Part shown: positions 1-6,098 of the stretch, one piece after another | Layout: each line of letters starts with the position of its first letter | How positions within the stretch are numbered: position 1 is the stretch's first letter | Assembly (NCBI GenBank): GCA_031264975.1 | Contig: JAISDH010000103.1 | Location: forward strand, 1-7,152 | Direction of reading: 5' to 3' | Source: Bacteroidales bacterium | Lineage (GTDB): Bacteria; Bacteroidota; Bacteroidia; Bacteroidales; WCHB1-69 | Length of the DNA: 7,152 bases | Notes under the pieces: generated by a model | Database searches by the model: none | Seen by the model: the letters and a program-made list of their open reading frames with translations, nothing else | What the model was told of the DNA's origin: nothing | Made by a program: the position numbers and the translations under genes

Positions 1-2595
1 TGCGGCAGCGAAACAGCCTATCGAAATGCACCTGTCTGGGATGCTTTTAGCTATAATATTATAGGGGATGCTTCTCCATTAACTATTAGCGTACAAAGCA
101 ATAATAACATTATGGGAAACGCCAACATAGTGCAAGAAAATACTTGTGTAAACAATACGGCTGTTATAGAGGCAACGCCCAATACAGGTTATCGCTTTGT
201 GCAATGGAACGATGGCAACAGGCAAAATCCGCGTACAGTTACGCTATCGTCGGATACTGCTTTTACGGCTGTATTTGGGGTGGCAGGTCTGTTTCAGTTG
301 TCCGTATTTTCCAACAATACAGGTATGGGAACTGTTATGGGAAGCGGAGATTATGCCACAAACAGCACGGCTACTATCAGCGCAACCGCCCATACAGGCT
401 ATCGCTTTGTGCAATGGAACGATGGCAATACAAACAATCTGCGCACCCTTACCGTCATACAGGATACAACCTTTACCGCAGAGTTTGAGGCATTAATATA
501 TGTCGCACTTGTCCCTAACGACCCTATTATGGGAACTCTAACCGGCGAGGGCTATTATATAAAAGACAGCGCGGCTATCATTGCAGCAATACCAAGCGCA
601 GGCTACCGCTTTGTGCAATGGAATGATGGAGATACAAACAATCCACGCACCCTCACCGCCATACAGGATACAAGCTTTACCGCAGAATTTGAGGCATTAA
701 TATATGTCGCACTTGTCCCTAACGACCCTACCATGGGAATCCTAACCGGCGCAGGCTACTATATAAAAGACAGCGCGGCTATCATTGCTGCAATACCAAA
801 CGCAGGCTACCGCTTTGTGCAATGGAACGACGGCAATAAAAACAATCCGCGCACCCTTACCGCAACACAAGATACAACCTTTACCGCAGAGTTTGAGGCA
901 TTAATATATGTCGCTCTTGTCCCTAACGACCCTATTATGGGAATCCTAACCGGCGCAGGCTATTATATAAAAGACAGCGCGGCAATCATTGAAGCAATAC
1001 CAAACGCAGGCTACCGCTTTGTGCAATGGAACGACGGCAATAAAAACAACCCGCGCACCATTACCGCAACGCAAGATACAACCTTTACCGCAGAGTTTGA
1101 AGCCTACCTTTATGTCACCCTTGTCCCTAACGACCCTATCATGGGAAGCCTAACTGGCGCAGGCTATTATATAAAAGACAGCACGGCTATCATTGAAGCA
1201 ATACCAAACGCAGGCTACCGCTTTGTGCAATGGAACGACGGAGATACAAACAATCCCCGCACCATTACCGTAACGCAGGATATAACCTTTACCGCCACTT
1301 TTGAAGCCTACCTTTATGTCACCCTTGTCCCTAACGACCCAGTTATGGGAACTCTAACCGGTGAAGGCTACTATATAAAAGACAGCACGGCAATAATAGA
1401 GGCAATACCAAACGCAGGCTACCGCTTTGTGCAATGGAACGATGGCAATAAAAACAATCCGCGCGCCATCACCGTAACCCAGAATATAACCTTTACCGCA
1501 GAGTTTGAGGCATACCTTTATGTCACACTTGTCCCTAACGACCCTATCATGGGAAGTCTAACCGGCGCAGGCTACTATATAAAAGACAGCACGGCAGTCA
1601 TTGAAGCAATACCCAATACAGGCTACCGCTTTGTGCAATGGAACGATGGCAATAAAAACAATCCGCGCACAATTACCGTAACGCAAGATACCGCATTTAC
1701 GGCTATATTTGGGCAAGCGGGCATGTTTCAGTTATCCGTATTTTCCAACAATACCGGCATGGGAACTGTTTCAGGAAGCGGAGATTATGCCGTAAACAGC
1801 ACGGCTACTATCAACGCCGCGCCCAATACCGGTTATCGTTTTCTACAATGGAACGACGGCAATACCCAAAACCCGCGCACCATTACAATAACGCAAGACA
1901 CAATCTTTACGGCAACCTTTGAGGCATTACTCTATGTCACCCTTGTCCCTAACGACCCAACAATGGGAATCCTCACCGGCGCAGGCTATTATATAAAAGA
2001 CAGCACAGCTATCATTGAAGCAATACCCAACGCAGGCTACCGCTTTCTACAATGGAACGACGGCAATACCCAAAACCCGCGCACCATTACCGTAACGCAA
2101 GATACAACTTTCACGGCAGCGTTTGAAGTAATGATGTATCATGTAACCGTAACGGCAAACGACGCCGCTATGGGAAGCGTTACCGGCAGCGGAGACTATG
2201 CCGTAAACAGCACAATAACAATTACTGCAACCCCCAACGCCGGTTATCGTTTTGTAGCATGGAACGGCGGCGATACCCAAAGTTCACGCGCCATTACCGT
2301 AACACAGGACACAACTTTTACGGCAAGGTTTGAGAAAGGCGTAGGGATAATAGACGTAGTAGCTTCTACAATAAACGTCTATCCCAATCCCGCAACGGAC
2401 AATATAAATATTATCCTGCCGGAAAATGTAACTCAAGCTACATTTACGCTTTACGATACGCAAGGGAAGATGTTAATCCGTCAAGAAGTAAACAATCAAG
2501 ATGTAATACAGGTAAGCAATCTTGCAAGCGGTATATACATATATAATGTAGGAACGGAAAAAGAAAGTTATCAAGGAAAAATAATAAAACCGTAG
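1..2595 (+). CDS. Secreted repeat-rich surface protein with T9SS sorting domain (5' end missing)
   Basis: The frame is open from base 1 to the TAG at 2593-2595, giving 864 visible codons. The ATG at 112 lies inside the first repeat, so the true start is upstream of the window. Order seen: a short tail of another domain (bases 1-78, containing CGSETAYRNAPVWDAF), eleven tandem repeats of about 68 residues (79-2334), then a C-terminal T9SS domain. Each repeat carries a GYRFVQWNDG core followed by NPRTIT and an FTAEF-type end, the pattern of the InlB B-repeat-like ('divergent InlB B-repeat', Flg_new) family found in bacterial surface proteins. The opening CGS..AY...PVW motif resembles the end of BspA-type leucine-rich repeat regions in Bacteroidota, so an LRR region may lie upstream (inference). 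The protein is probably exported by T9SS and attached to the surface or released. Adhesion is the usual guess for such proteins, but nothing here identifies a ligand. Confidence 0.88.
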   Translation, partial: CGSETAYRNAPVWDAFSYNIIGDASPLTISVQSNNNIMGNANIVQENTCVNNTAVIEATPNTGYRFVQWNDGNRQNPRTVTLSSDTAFTAVFGVAGLFQLSVFSNNTGMGTVMGSGDYATNSTATISATAHTGYRFVQWNDGNTNNLRTLTVIQDTTFTAEFEALIYVALVPNDPIMGTLTGEGYYIKDSAAIIAAIPSAGYRFVQWNDGDTNNPRTLTAIQDTSFTAEFEALIYVALVPNDPTMGILTGAGYYIKDSAAIIAAIPNAGYRFVQWNDGNKNNPRTLTATQDTTFTAEFEALIYVALVPNDPIMGILTGAGYYIKDSAAIIEAIPNAGYRFVQWNDGNKNNPRTITATQDTTFTAEFEAYLYVTLVPNDPIMGSLTGAGYYIKDSTAIIEAIPNAGYRFVQWNDGDTNNPRTITVTQDITFTATFEAYLYVTLVPNDPVMGTLTGEGYYIKDSTAIIEAIPNAGYRFVQWNDGNKNNPRAITVTQNITFTAEFEAYLYVTLVPNDPIMGSLTGAGYYIKDSTAVIEAIPNTGYRFVQWNDGNKNNPRTITVTQDTAFTAIFGQAGMFQLSVFSNNTGMGTVSGSGDYAVNSTATINAAPNTGYRFLQWNDGNTQNPRTITITQDTIFTATFEALLYVTLVPNDPTMGILTGAGYYIKDSTAIIEAIPNAGYRFLQWNDGNTQNPRTITVTQDTTFTAAFEVMMYHVTVTANDAAMGSVTGSGDYAVNSTITITATPNAGYRFVAWNGGDTQSSRAITVTQDTTFTARFEKGVGIIDVVASTINVYPNPATDNINIILPENVTQATFTLYDTQGKMLIRQEVNNQDVIQVSNLASGIYIYNVGTEKESYQGKIIKP
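79..2334 (+). repeat. Eleven in-frame tandem InlB-B-like repeats, basic period 204 bp
   Basis: Unit starts are 79, 289, 493, 697, 901, 1105, 1309, 1513, 1723, 1927 and 2131. Most units are exactly 68 codons (204 bp); units 1 and 8 are 70 codons because they end FG(V/Q)AG instead of FEA. Two N-terminal half types are visible. Units 3-8 and 10 read YV(A/T)LVPNDP.MG.LTG.GYYIKDS. Units 2 and 9 read FQLSVFSNNTGMGTV.GSGDYA, and unit 11 is a related variant (VTVTANDAAMGSVTGSGDYA). The C-terminal half (GYRF(V/L)QWNDG) is nearly constant, with unit 11 diverged to VAWNGG. Neighbouring units 4 and 5 differ at only about a dozen of 204 bases by eye, so the array has been copied recently or homogenised. 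It is coding and lacks spacers, so it is not a CRISPR. Confidence 0.95.
2371..2592 (+). other. T9SS type A C-terminal sorting domain (end of the repeat protein)
   Basis: The last 74 residues begin INVYPNPATDNINI, continue with a TLYDTQGK strand-turn segment, then LASGIYIYNV, and end with GKIIKP. This order (YPNP near the start, L.sG.Y in the second half, K(I/L).K at the end) is the hallmark of the Por secretion system sorting domain of Bacteroidota. In that family it directs proteins across the outer membrane through T9SS and is usually removed on export. The motifs are seen directly; export by this route is inferred from the family. It implies that the genome encodes a T9SS elsewhere. Confidence 0.93.
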
Positions 2596-2612
2596 GGGCG
2601 AATAGCATTCGC
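2592..2612. repeat. Short hairpin element overlapping the stop codon of the repeat protein
   Basis: GTAGGGGCG at 2592-2600 runs into a small inverted repeat, GCGAAT (2598-2603) and ATTCGC (2607-2612), with a 3-nt loop. The same GTAGGGGCG 9-mer recurs at 2925-2933, and its complement lies at 2899-2907, inside the larger palindromic element. The TAG stop codon (2593-2595) is part of the 9-mer. It looks like a short member of a dispersed intergenic repeat family. Confidence 0.5.
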
Positions 2613-2633
2613 TCTTAACAAGTGAATGAGAAT

Positions 2634-2669
2634 AAAACAAGGGTCGTTGCATGCAACGACCCTTGTTTT
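2634..2669. terminator. Perfect 36-nt palindrome, probable bidirectional terminator
   Basis: The two 18-nt halves, 2634-2651 and 2652-2669, are exact reverse complements. The arms are A-rich outside (AAAACAAGGG) and GC-rich inside, so either transcript would form a long stem ending in a U-run (CTTGTTTT in the + direction). It lies 38 nt after the stop of the repeat protein, as expected for its intrinsic terminator. It could also stop transcripts arriving from nrdDG on the other strand, although nrdG ends almost 600 nt away. Confidence 0.75.
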
Positions 2670-2670
2670 C

Positions 2671-2796
2671 TGAATCCTGATTCACAGGATAAATAATCAT
2701 AATAAGCATTTAAATCACAGTTCAGACAAAATAAAATCTGTGTTCATCTTTTCAAATCTGTGTTATCTGAGCGCCTATTGTCTGAATCAGGATTCA
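2671..2796. repeat. 126-bp segment bounded by 14-bp inverted repeats
   Basis: TGAATCCTGATTCA at 2671-2684 and TGAATCAGGATTCA at 2783-2796 are exact reverse complements. Each arm is itself nearly palindromic (TGAATC/GATTCA around CT or AG). The segment between is AT-rich, has no credible reading frame and contains the first CTGTGTT-type direct repeat (2733-2769). This could be a remnant of a small non-autonomous element, or simply two copies of a dispersed intergenic motif. Confidence 0.45.
2733..2769. repeat. Direct repeat copy A (AAAATCTGTGTTCATC type)
   Basis: This stretch contains two internal copies of AAATCTGTGTT.ATC. A diverged second copy, with CTGCG in place of CTGTG, lies about 310 bp downstream at 3047-3084. 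The layout of both copies is the same: AAATCTG, then TCATCTTT, then CAAATCTG, then ATCTG. It matches nothing coding. Confidence 0.6.
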
Positions 2797-2813
2797 AGGA
2801 TTTACAGGGTAAA

Positions 2814-2846
2814 ATTCGTGGTTAACGGTTAGTGATTCGTGGTTAA
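2814..2846. repeat. Two copies of a 12-bp repeat, ATTCGTGGTTAA
   Basis: Exact 12-bp copies lie at 2814-2825 and 2835-2846, separated by 9 bp. They sit in the intergenic region between the two convergent genes, with no reading frame around them. Confidence 0.7.
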
Positions 2847-2881
2847 TATTATATTGTATGCGGGCTAAAATTGTGAGATTT

Positions 2882-2951
2882 AGGGCGCCCGCAAGGGACG
2901 CCCCTACATTGGATGGACAATCATGTAGGGGCGCCCCCTTGCGGGCGCCCT
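2882..2951. repeat. GC-rich dispersed palindromic (REP-like) element
   Basis: The arms 2882-2909 and 2923-2951 are near-perfect reverse complements, differing by one substitution and one inserted base, around a 13-nt loop. Both are GC-rich (AGGGCGCCCGC... and ...GCGGGCGCCCT) in an AT-rich region, so base composition shifts sharply here. As RNA this would be a very stable long hairpin in either direction. The 9-mer GTAGGGGCG at its core recurs at the stop codon of the repeat protein. It resembles intergenic palindromic repeats that occur in many copies in bacterial genomes; copy number cannot be seen from one window. Confidence 0.8.
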
Positions 2952-3046
2952 TACATGCGGTTGTCCCAAATCATCCAACCCGCAATGCACAAAACCATAT
3001 TAGTACGCGGATAACACAGATAAAACGGGATTTTCGCAGATAAGAA

Positions 3047-3084
3047 AAAATCTGCGGTCATCTTTCAAATCTGCGTCATCTGCG
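3047..3084. repeat. Direct repeat copy B (AAAATCTGCGGTCATC type)
   Basis: This is the diverged partner of the repeat at 2733-2769, with CTGCG where the other has CTGTG. The same spaced pattern (TCATC, CAAATCTG, ATCTG) is kept. It lies just before the CTTTCGYC tandem array. Confidence 0.6.
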
Positions 3085-3134
3085 TGCTCCTCGTGGCTTG
3101 CCTGCCTGTTGCTTGTTGCCCTTCACCCTTTTTC

Positions 3135-3230
3135 CCTTCGTCCTTTCGCCCTTTCGTCCTTTCGCCCTTTCGTCCTTTCGTCCTTTCGCCCTTTCGTCCT
3201 TTCGTCCTTTCGCCCTTTCGTCCTTTCGCC
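3135..3230. repeat. 8-bp tandem repeat array, CTTTCGYC
   Basis: Eleven exact units of CTTTCGCC or CTTTCGTC fill 3143-3230, preceded by one degenerate unit (CCTTCGTC, 3135-3142). With C for the GCC form and T for the GTC form, the order is C T C T T C T T C T C. The array begins 11 nt beyond the stop codon of nrdG on the opposite strand, where it reads as GGCGAAAG/GACGAAAG. The unit is not a multiple of three, so reading frames through it are incidental. Arrays of this kind expand and contract by slippage. Confidence 0.92.
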
Positions 3231-3241
3231 CTTTACACCCC

Positions 3242-3706
3242 TTACACCCTATTTTGCGTTCTGAAATTACTTGTCATATCAATCAATGTTTTATTTTCGA
3301 TTCTGTAAAACCGTTGATTGGTTGTAGGAGAATTAAGTCCGCCCAGTTTTTCGATGTACTTTCCCAATTTGATATAATCGAAGCAGTGGTGTGCATTTTC
3401 GTACAAGTGGCAACTACCCGAATACCATGCGACTTTTTTATGGAATTGCCTTACAACTTTTGCCAATTTCAACACTTCCTCCGGAGAACCGTCTCCGCCC
3501 ATAAAACAAATACAGGTAACGGCATTTTTATAGACGTTGAGCAGGTTAGACAAGCTCGTTTCTGTCAGTTCTTCGCCTGTATTTTGCTGCAAATGCGGAC
3601 TGTGGCAACCGTGGCAACGGTTGGGGCAACCCGACAAATTGAGTGCAAGCGTTATTTCGCCGGGAATCTCTTGAAATACTATATCAAAACTCGCGTATCG
3701 TAGCAT
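3242..3706 (-). CDS. nrdG: Anaerobic ribonucleoside-triphosphate reductase activating protein
   Basis: A 154-residue radical-SAM enzyme, normal length for NrdG. It uses S-adenosylmethionine, a [4Fe-4S] cluster and an electron from a low-potential donor to create the glycyl radical on NrdD. The cluster motif CPNRCHGC is present (Cys27, Cys31, Cys34; C-x3-C-x2-C), with the usual approach IPGEITLALNLSGCPNRC. GGDGSPEE (about 70-77) matches the SAM-binding glycine-rich segment, YSG follows at 95-97, and KLGGLNSPTTNQRFY (about 120-134) is the typical NrdG C-terminal signature. The ATG at 3706 gives the family's standard N-terminus (MLRY..FDIVFQEIPGE). It overlaps the end of nrdD by 23 nt in another frame, so the two genes are co-transcribed and probably translationally coupled. 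The stop (3242-3244) is almost abutted by the 8-bp tandem array; no clear terminator follows directly. Confidence 0.96.
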   Translation of the reverse strand: MLRYASFDIVFQEIPGEITLALNLSGCPNRCHGCHSPHLQQNTGEELTETSLSNLLNVYKNAVTCICFMGGDGSPEEVLKLAKVVRQFHKKVAWYSGSCHLYENAHHCFDYIKLGKYIEKLGGLNSPTTNQRFYRIENKTLIDMTSNFRTQNRV

Positions 3707-5777
3707 AATGACGAGTTGCCGCCTCCTGTTGGCGGGGATGTGAAAAATTACTGATTCGTTTCATATAACCGATAATGCGTGTAAGGTAATCCAAATTTTT
3801 GCTTTGACATGCAGGGCAGGTTTTCAGATTTTGTTTTTCTATATGTCCGCAATCGTTGCAAACCATATTAGGGATATTGAATGTAAAATAATTACACCCC
3901 TCAATAGCTGCCACGCGAAGCAAATGTCTGTATTGTTCCTTAGTTAAATGTTCTTCTAAATTCAAATGCAATGCCGAACCGCCGGTCAAGTGTTCAATAT
4001 ATTTTCGTCCGTGCAGGCGAAATTTATCTATAATGTTGAGCGATTGGTCTTCCACAATGAAGAAATAACTGTTGTAACAGTCTCGCTGTACGTGAAAGCC
4101 AGCCTCTTTATCCCATTTAGCATGTTTTACGCCTACATTTTCAGCAGGAATCATTTCGCAATTAAACATCACCTCATCGGTAAGGTATTTTTTGTTGTAT
4201 GTTTCGATTAGACCAAGAATTTTCCCTGTAAAGTCGGCATAAGCATCGTTGTCTGTAATTTTAATGCCCAGAAATTCGGCAGCTTCCACCAAACCATTGA
4301 CGCCAATAGTAAGGTACTGCCGTTTAAGCGCTATATAGCCCGCATCGAACAGAGGCAACATCCCGCTTTTCTGCATATATTTCAGATTTTCGTCGTATGC
4401 CAATTGTGCTTTGTGTACCAAATCAACCACTTCTTCCAAAAAGAAAAGATAATGACTTCCTTCTTTTGCCGCTTTTTGAATGCAGCGGTTGAGATTGATA
4501 GTAAGCACGCTTTTTGAGCCGGTAGATACGCCGCCTGCGCCAAGGGTGTAACTAAAACTGGTGTCCGTTATCGCGTTACGCAAACGGCAGCAACTGCTGA
4601 GCGAATCCACACTATCGCTCATATAGGTAAAAAACGAATGTCCTTCGGCGTACATTTCGGCAGTAAAATCGCCATATTCTTTGTCTTTGGCATCCTCATT
4701 TTCGGCCAAGAGAGCCATAGTTTCCACCGGAAAAGTGAGAACGGTACGTGTTCGTTCCTTGTTAAACCATTTCATAAAACGTTTTTGCAACCAGGAGAGT
4801 GATTCCCAATCAGGGACGCTACCGTCAGGAAAGTAAAATTCCTCGAACAAACTTTCAAAATAAAAACGGTCGAAATAAGCTATATTCCAAAAAACAGCCT
4901 GAAAGTTACGCGCGCCTGTCGGTTGGTTGATAGAATAGACAATTTGTTCGAAACAGTCTGTAATCACTTTGTCTATTGTTCTTTTCTTCAACGACAAATC
5001 TACCTGTTTGTCTGGAGTGAGGTAATAATCGTTACCATATTCCAATCCAATAAAGTAATTAAGATACAACAAAAATTCAGGCGTAGCGCACGCGCCGCTT
5101 AACATACTCGACACCATGAAAACCAGATTGATAAATCCACCGCAAAACGACTTCAAATTAGTAGGGGCTTTGGAATTACCGCCTATAGAAATTGTACCGT
5201 TAAGTAGCCATGGGAACATCGTAATACTTGCGCAGTAATTGGCTAAACTTGTTTCATCGTTTTTATAAATGAAATGGTTGTTCAACAGGTTTATGTATTT
5301 ATCTGCCAATTCTTTTCCATACATTTCTTTTATTCGGTCGGTCAGTAAACGACGATTGAGGCGGATAAAATTCGATTTAGGCAATTCTCCGATAAGCGTT
5401 GCCATATTCTTATTTTCCACATTAGCGTTAGCATCATATTTACTGCCGGTTGCCGCATTGCTTGCATTGCAATAGTCCATGAGAAAGTTCAATTTATCGC
5501 GTATTTCGCGGTCTTCCGTATGCTTCTGCCTATAGAGCATATATGATTTGGCAACAGCATAATAGCGTTCCGCCATTAGCGCAATTTCTACCTGATTTTG
5601 AATTTCTTCTACTGTCGTATTATTAGAAATGTTCAAACGATAAAGAATATTGGTCAAAATCTCTTCAGTAGCAAAACAACCAACTGATAAAAAGGCTTTT
5701 GATACAGCGCTTTTTATCTTTTCCATGGAAAAAACTTCTTTTTTTCCGTCTCTCTTAATGATAAATAATTCAATCAT
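3684..5777 (-). CDS. nrdD: Class III anaerobic ribonucleoside-triphosphate reductase, large subunit
   Basis: A 697-residue glycyl-radical enzyme that reduces ribonucleoside triphosphates to deoxyribonucleotides without oxygen or B12. Residues about 1-92 form an ATP-cone allosteric domain (IIKRDGKKEVFSMEKI at the start, AKSYMLYRQKH at its end). The catalytic barrel follows, with CGGFINLVF (212-220), GACATPEFLLYLNYF (228-242) and SSCCRLRNAITDTSFSY (394-410). Cys396 or Cys397 is the likely thiyl-radical cysteine (inferred by motif position). Near the C-terminus are four zinc-binding cysteines, 640, 643, 654 and 657, in two C-x2-C pairs, then the glycyl-radical loop RIIGYM with Gly670. All key elements are present, so the enzyme should be active. 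The ATG at 5777 gives a full ATP cone; Met18 would truncate it. No Shine-Dalgarno is visible, as usual in Bacteroidota. The gene overlaps nrdG by 23 nt and lies behind a cobalamin riboswitch. Confidence 0.97.
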   Translation of the reverse strand: MIELFIIKRDGKKEVFSMEKIKSAVSKAFLSVGCFATEEILTNILYRLNISNNTTVEEIQNQVEIALMAERYYAVAKSYMLYRQKHTEDREIRDKLNFLMDYCNASNAATGSKYDANANVENKNMATLIGELPKSNFIRLNRRLLTDRIKEMYGKELADKYINLLNNHFIYKNDETSLANYCASITMFPWLLNGTISIGGNSKAPTNLKSFCGGFINLVFMVSSMLSGACATPEFLLYLNYFIGLEYGNDYYLTPDKQVDLSLKKRTIDKVITDCFEQIVYSINQPTGARNFQAVFWNIAYFDRFYFESLFEEFYFPDGSVPDWESLSWLQKRFMKWFNKERTRTVLTFPVETMALLAENEDAKDKEYGDFTAEMYAEGHSFFTYMSDSVDSLSSCCRLRNAITDTSFSYTLGAGGVSTGSKSVLTINLNRCIQKAAKEGSHYLFFLEEVVDLVHKAQLAYDENLKYMQKSGMLPLFDAGYIALKRQYLTIGVNGLVEAAEFLGIKITDNDAYADFTGKILGLIETYNKKYLTDEVMFNCEMIPAENVGVKHAKWDKEAGFHVQRDCYNSYFFIVEDQSLNIIDKFRLHGRKYIEHLTGGSALHLNLEEHLTKEQYRHLLRVAAIEGCNYFTFNIPNMVCNDCGHIEKQNLKTCPACQSKNLDYLTRIIGYMKRISNFSHPRQQEAATRHYATIREF

Positions 5778-5912
5778 AATATATGTTTTAATCTATTTCT
5801 TTAATCAGGAGGCAACGGATAAAAGATTTTAGGATAAAAGACTTCTCACTAAAAACAGACACAGTAAAGTCTTTACATCCTGAACTTTTCACCCGAAAGC
5901 CTCAAGTACGTT
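5778..5912 (-). promoter_or_regulatory. nrdDG leader: probable expression platform of the cobalamin riboswitch
   Basis: The 135 nt between riboswitch helix P1 and the nrdD ATG can form a hairpin. On the - strand, 5880-5867 pairs with 5844-5832 (8 bp, one bulged U, then 5 bp). The descending arm's UCUUUUAUCC (5841-5832) is repeated exactly at 5826-5817, so the ascending arm has two possible partners. Separately, GAGGC (5903-5899) can pair with GCCUC (5813-5809), and UCAGGA (5883-5878) with UCCUGA (5810-5805); these use overlapping bases and exclude each other. There is no clean U-tract after the hairpin, so it is not a textbook intrinsic terminator. Whether control acts on transcription or translation is not decided by the sequence. 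Confidence 0.55.
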
Positions 5913-6092
5913 GATATTAGGCAGGTCTTCTGACTTGTTTCCGGCAGTGCGCCTTCCCGTCGAAATAAACAGTGGCATAAAGGAAGCACTCCTTTTAGCG
6001 AAACTTACAGCTACGGGGATAGTTCCTGATTTCCACAGGATTCCCTTTTAATCCCAATTGTTATTCATAGCAATTATGGGAACCATAATACC
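5913..6092 (-). promoter_or_regulatory. Cobalamin (adenosylcobalamin) riboswitch upstream of nrdDG
   Basis: Read on the - strand, the conserved blocks appear in the right order: AAAAGGGAA (6049-6041), CCUGUGGAAAUCAGG (6039-6025), CCCCGUAGCUGUAA (6018-6005), the B12 box GCCACUG (5976-5970), GGGAAGGCGC (5958-5949) and AGUCAGAAGACCUGCC (5935-5920). Helix P1 closes the aptamer: GGUAUUA (6092-6086) pairs with UAAUAUC (5919-5913) over seven pairs, including one G-U. These blocks define the cobalamin riboswitch family, whose members bind B12 cofactors and usually switch downstream genes off. The next gene on this strand is nrdD, 135 nt away, and no other gene intervenes. A B12-independent reductase is therefore the predicted target. 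Confidence 0.95.
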
Positions 6093-6098
6093 GATGTG

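Noticed and set aside
112..114. ATG as the start of the repeat protein
   Set aside because: The frame is open upstream to base 1 and the ATG falls within the first repeat unit, at the same place as MG in the other units.
144..496. Alternative-frame ORFs within the first repeats
   Set aside because: Their repeated LCAMERW or CNGTM patterns are out-of-frame readings of the repeat units.
2047..2280. Antisense frame opposite the surface protein
   Set aside because: It is a shadow of the tandem repeats on the other strand, with no recognisable domain.
79..2334. CRISPR array
   Set aside because: The 204-bp repeats are contiguous, in frame and translate to a known surface-protein repeat; there are no unique spacers.
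2858..3043. Small + strand frame of 61 codons
   Set aside because: It runs through the GC-rich palindromic element; its Arg/Pro/Ala-rich product reflects the repeat, not a protein family.
3098..3703. Open frame of 201 codons on the + strand
   Set aside because: It reads through the 8-bp tandem array and then antisense through nrdG, whose motifs are unmistakable.
3966..4211. Antisense frame within nrdD
   Set aside because: It lies wholly opposite conserved nrdD sequence and shows no family features.
5832..5880. Classic intrinsic terminator in the nrdD leader
   Set aside because: The hairpin is sound but is followed by UAAAAUCUUUUAUCC rather than a continuous U-tract, so only a regulatory hairpin is called.
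5913..6092. Riboswitch acting on the + strand gene at 6687
   Set aside because: All conserved blocks and the B12 box read on the - strand, toward nrdD; the + strand gene is transcribed away from it.
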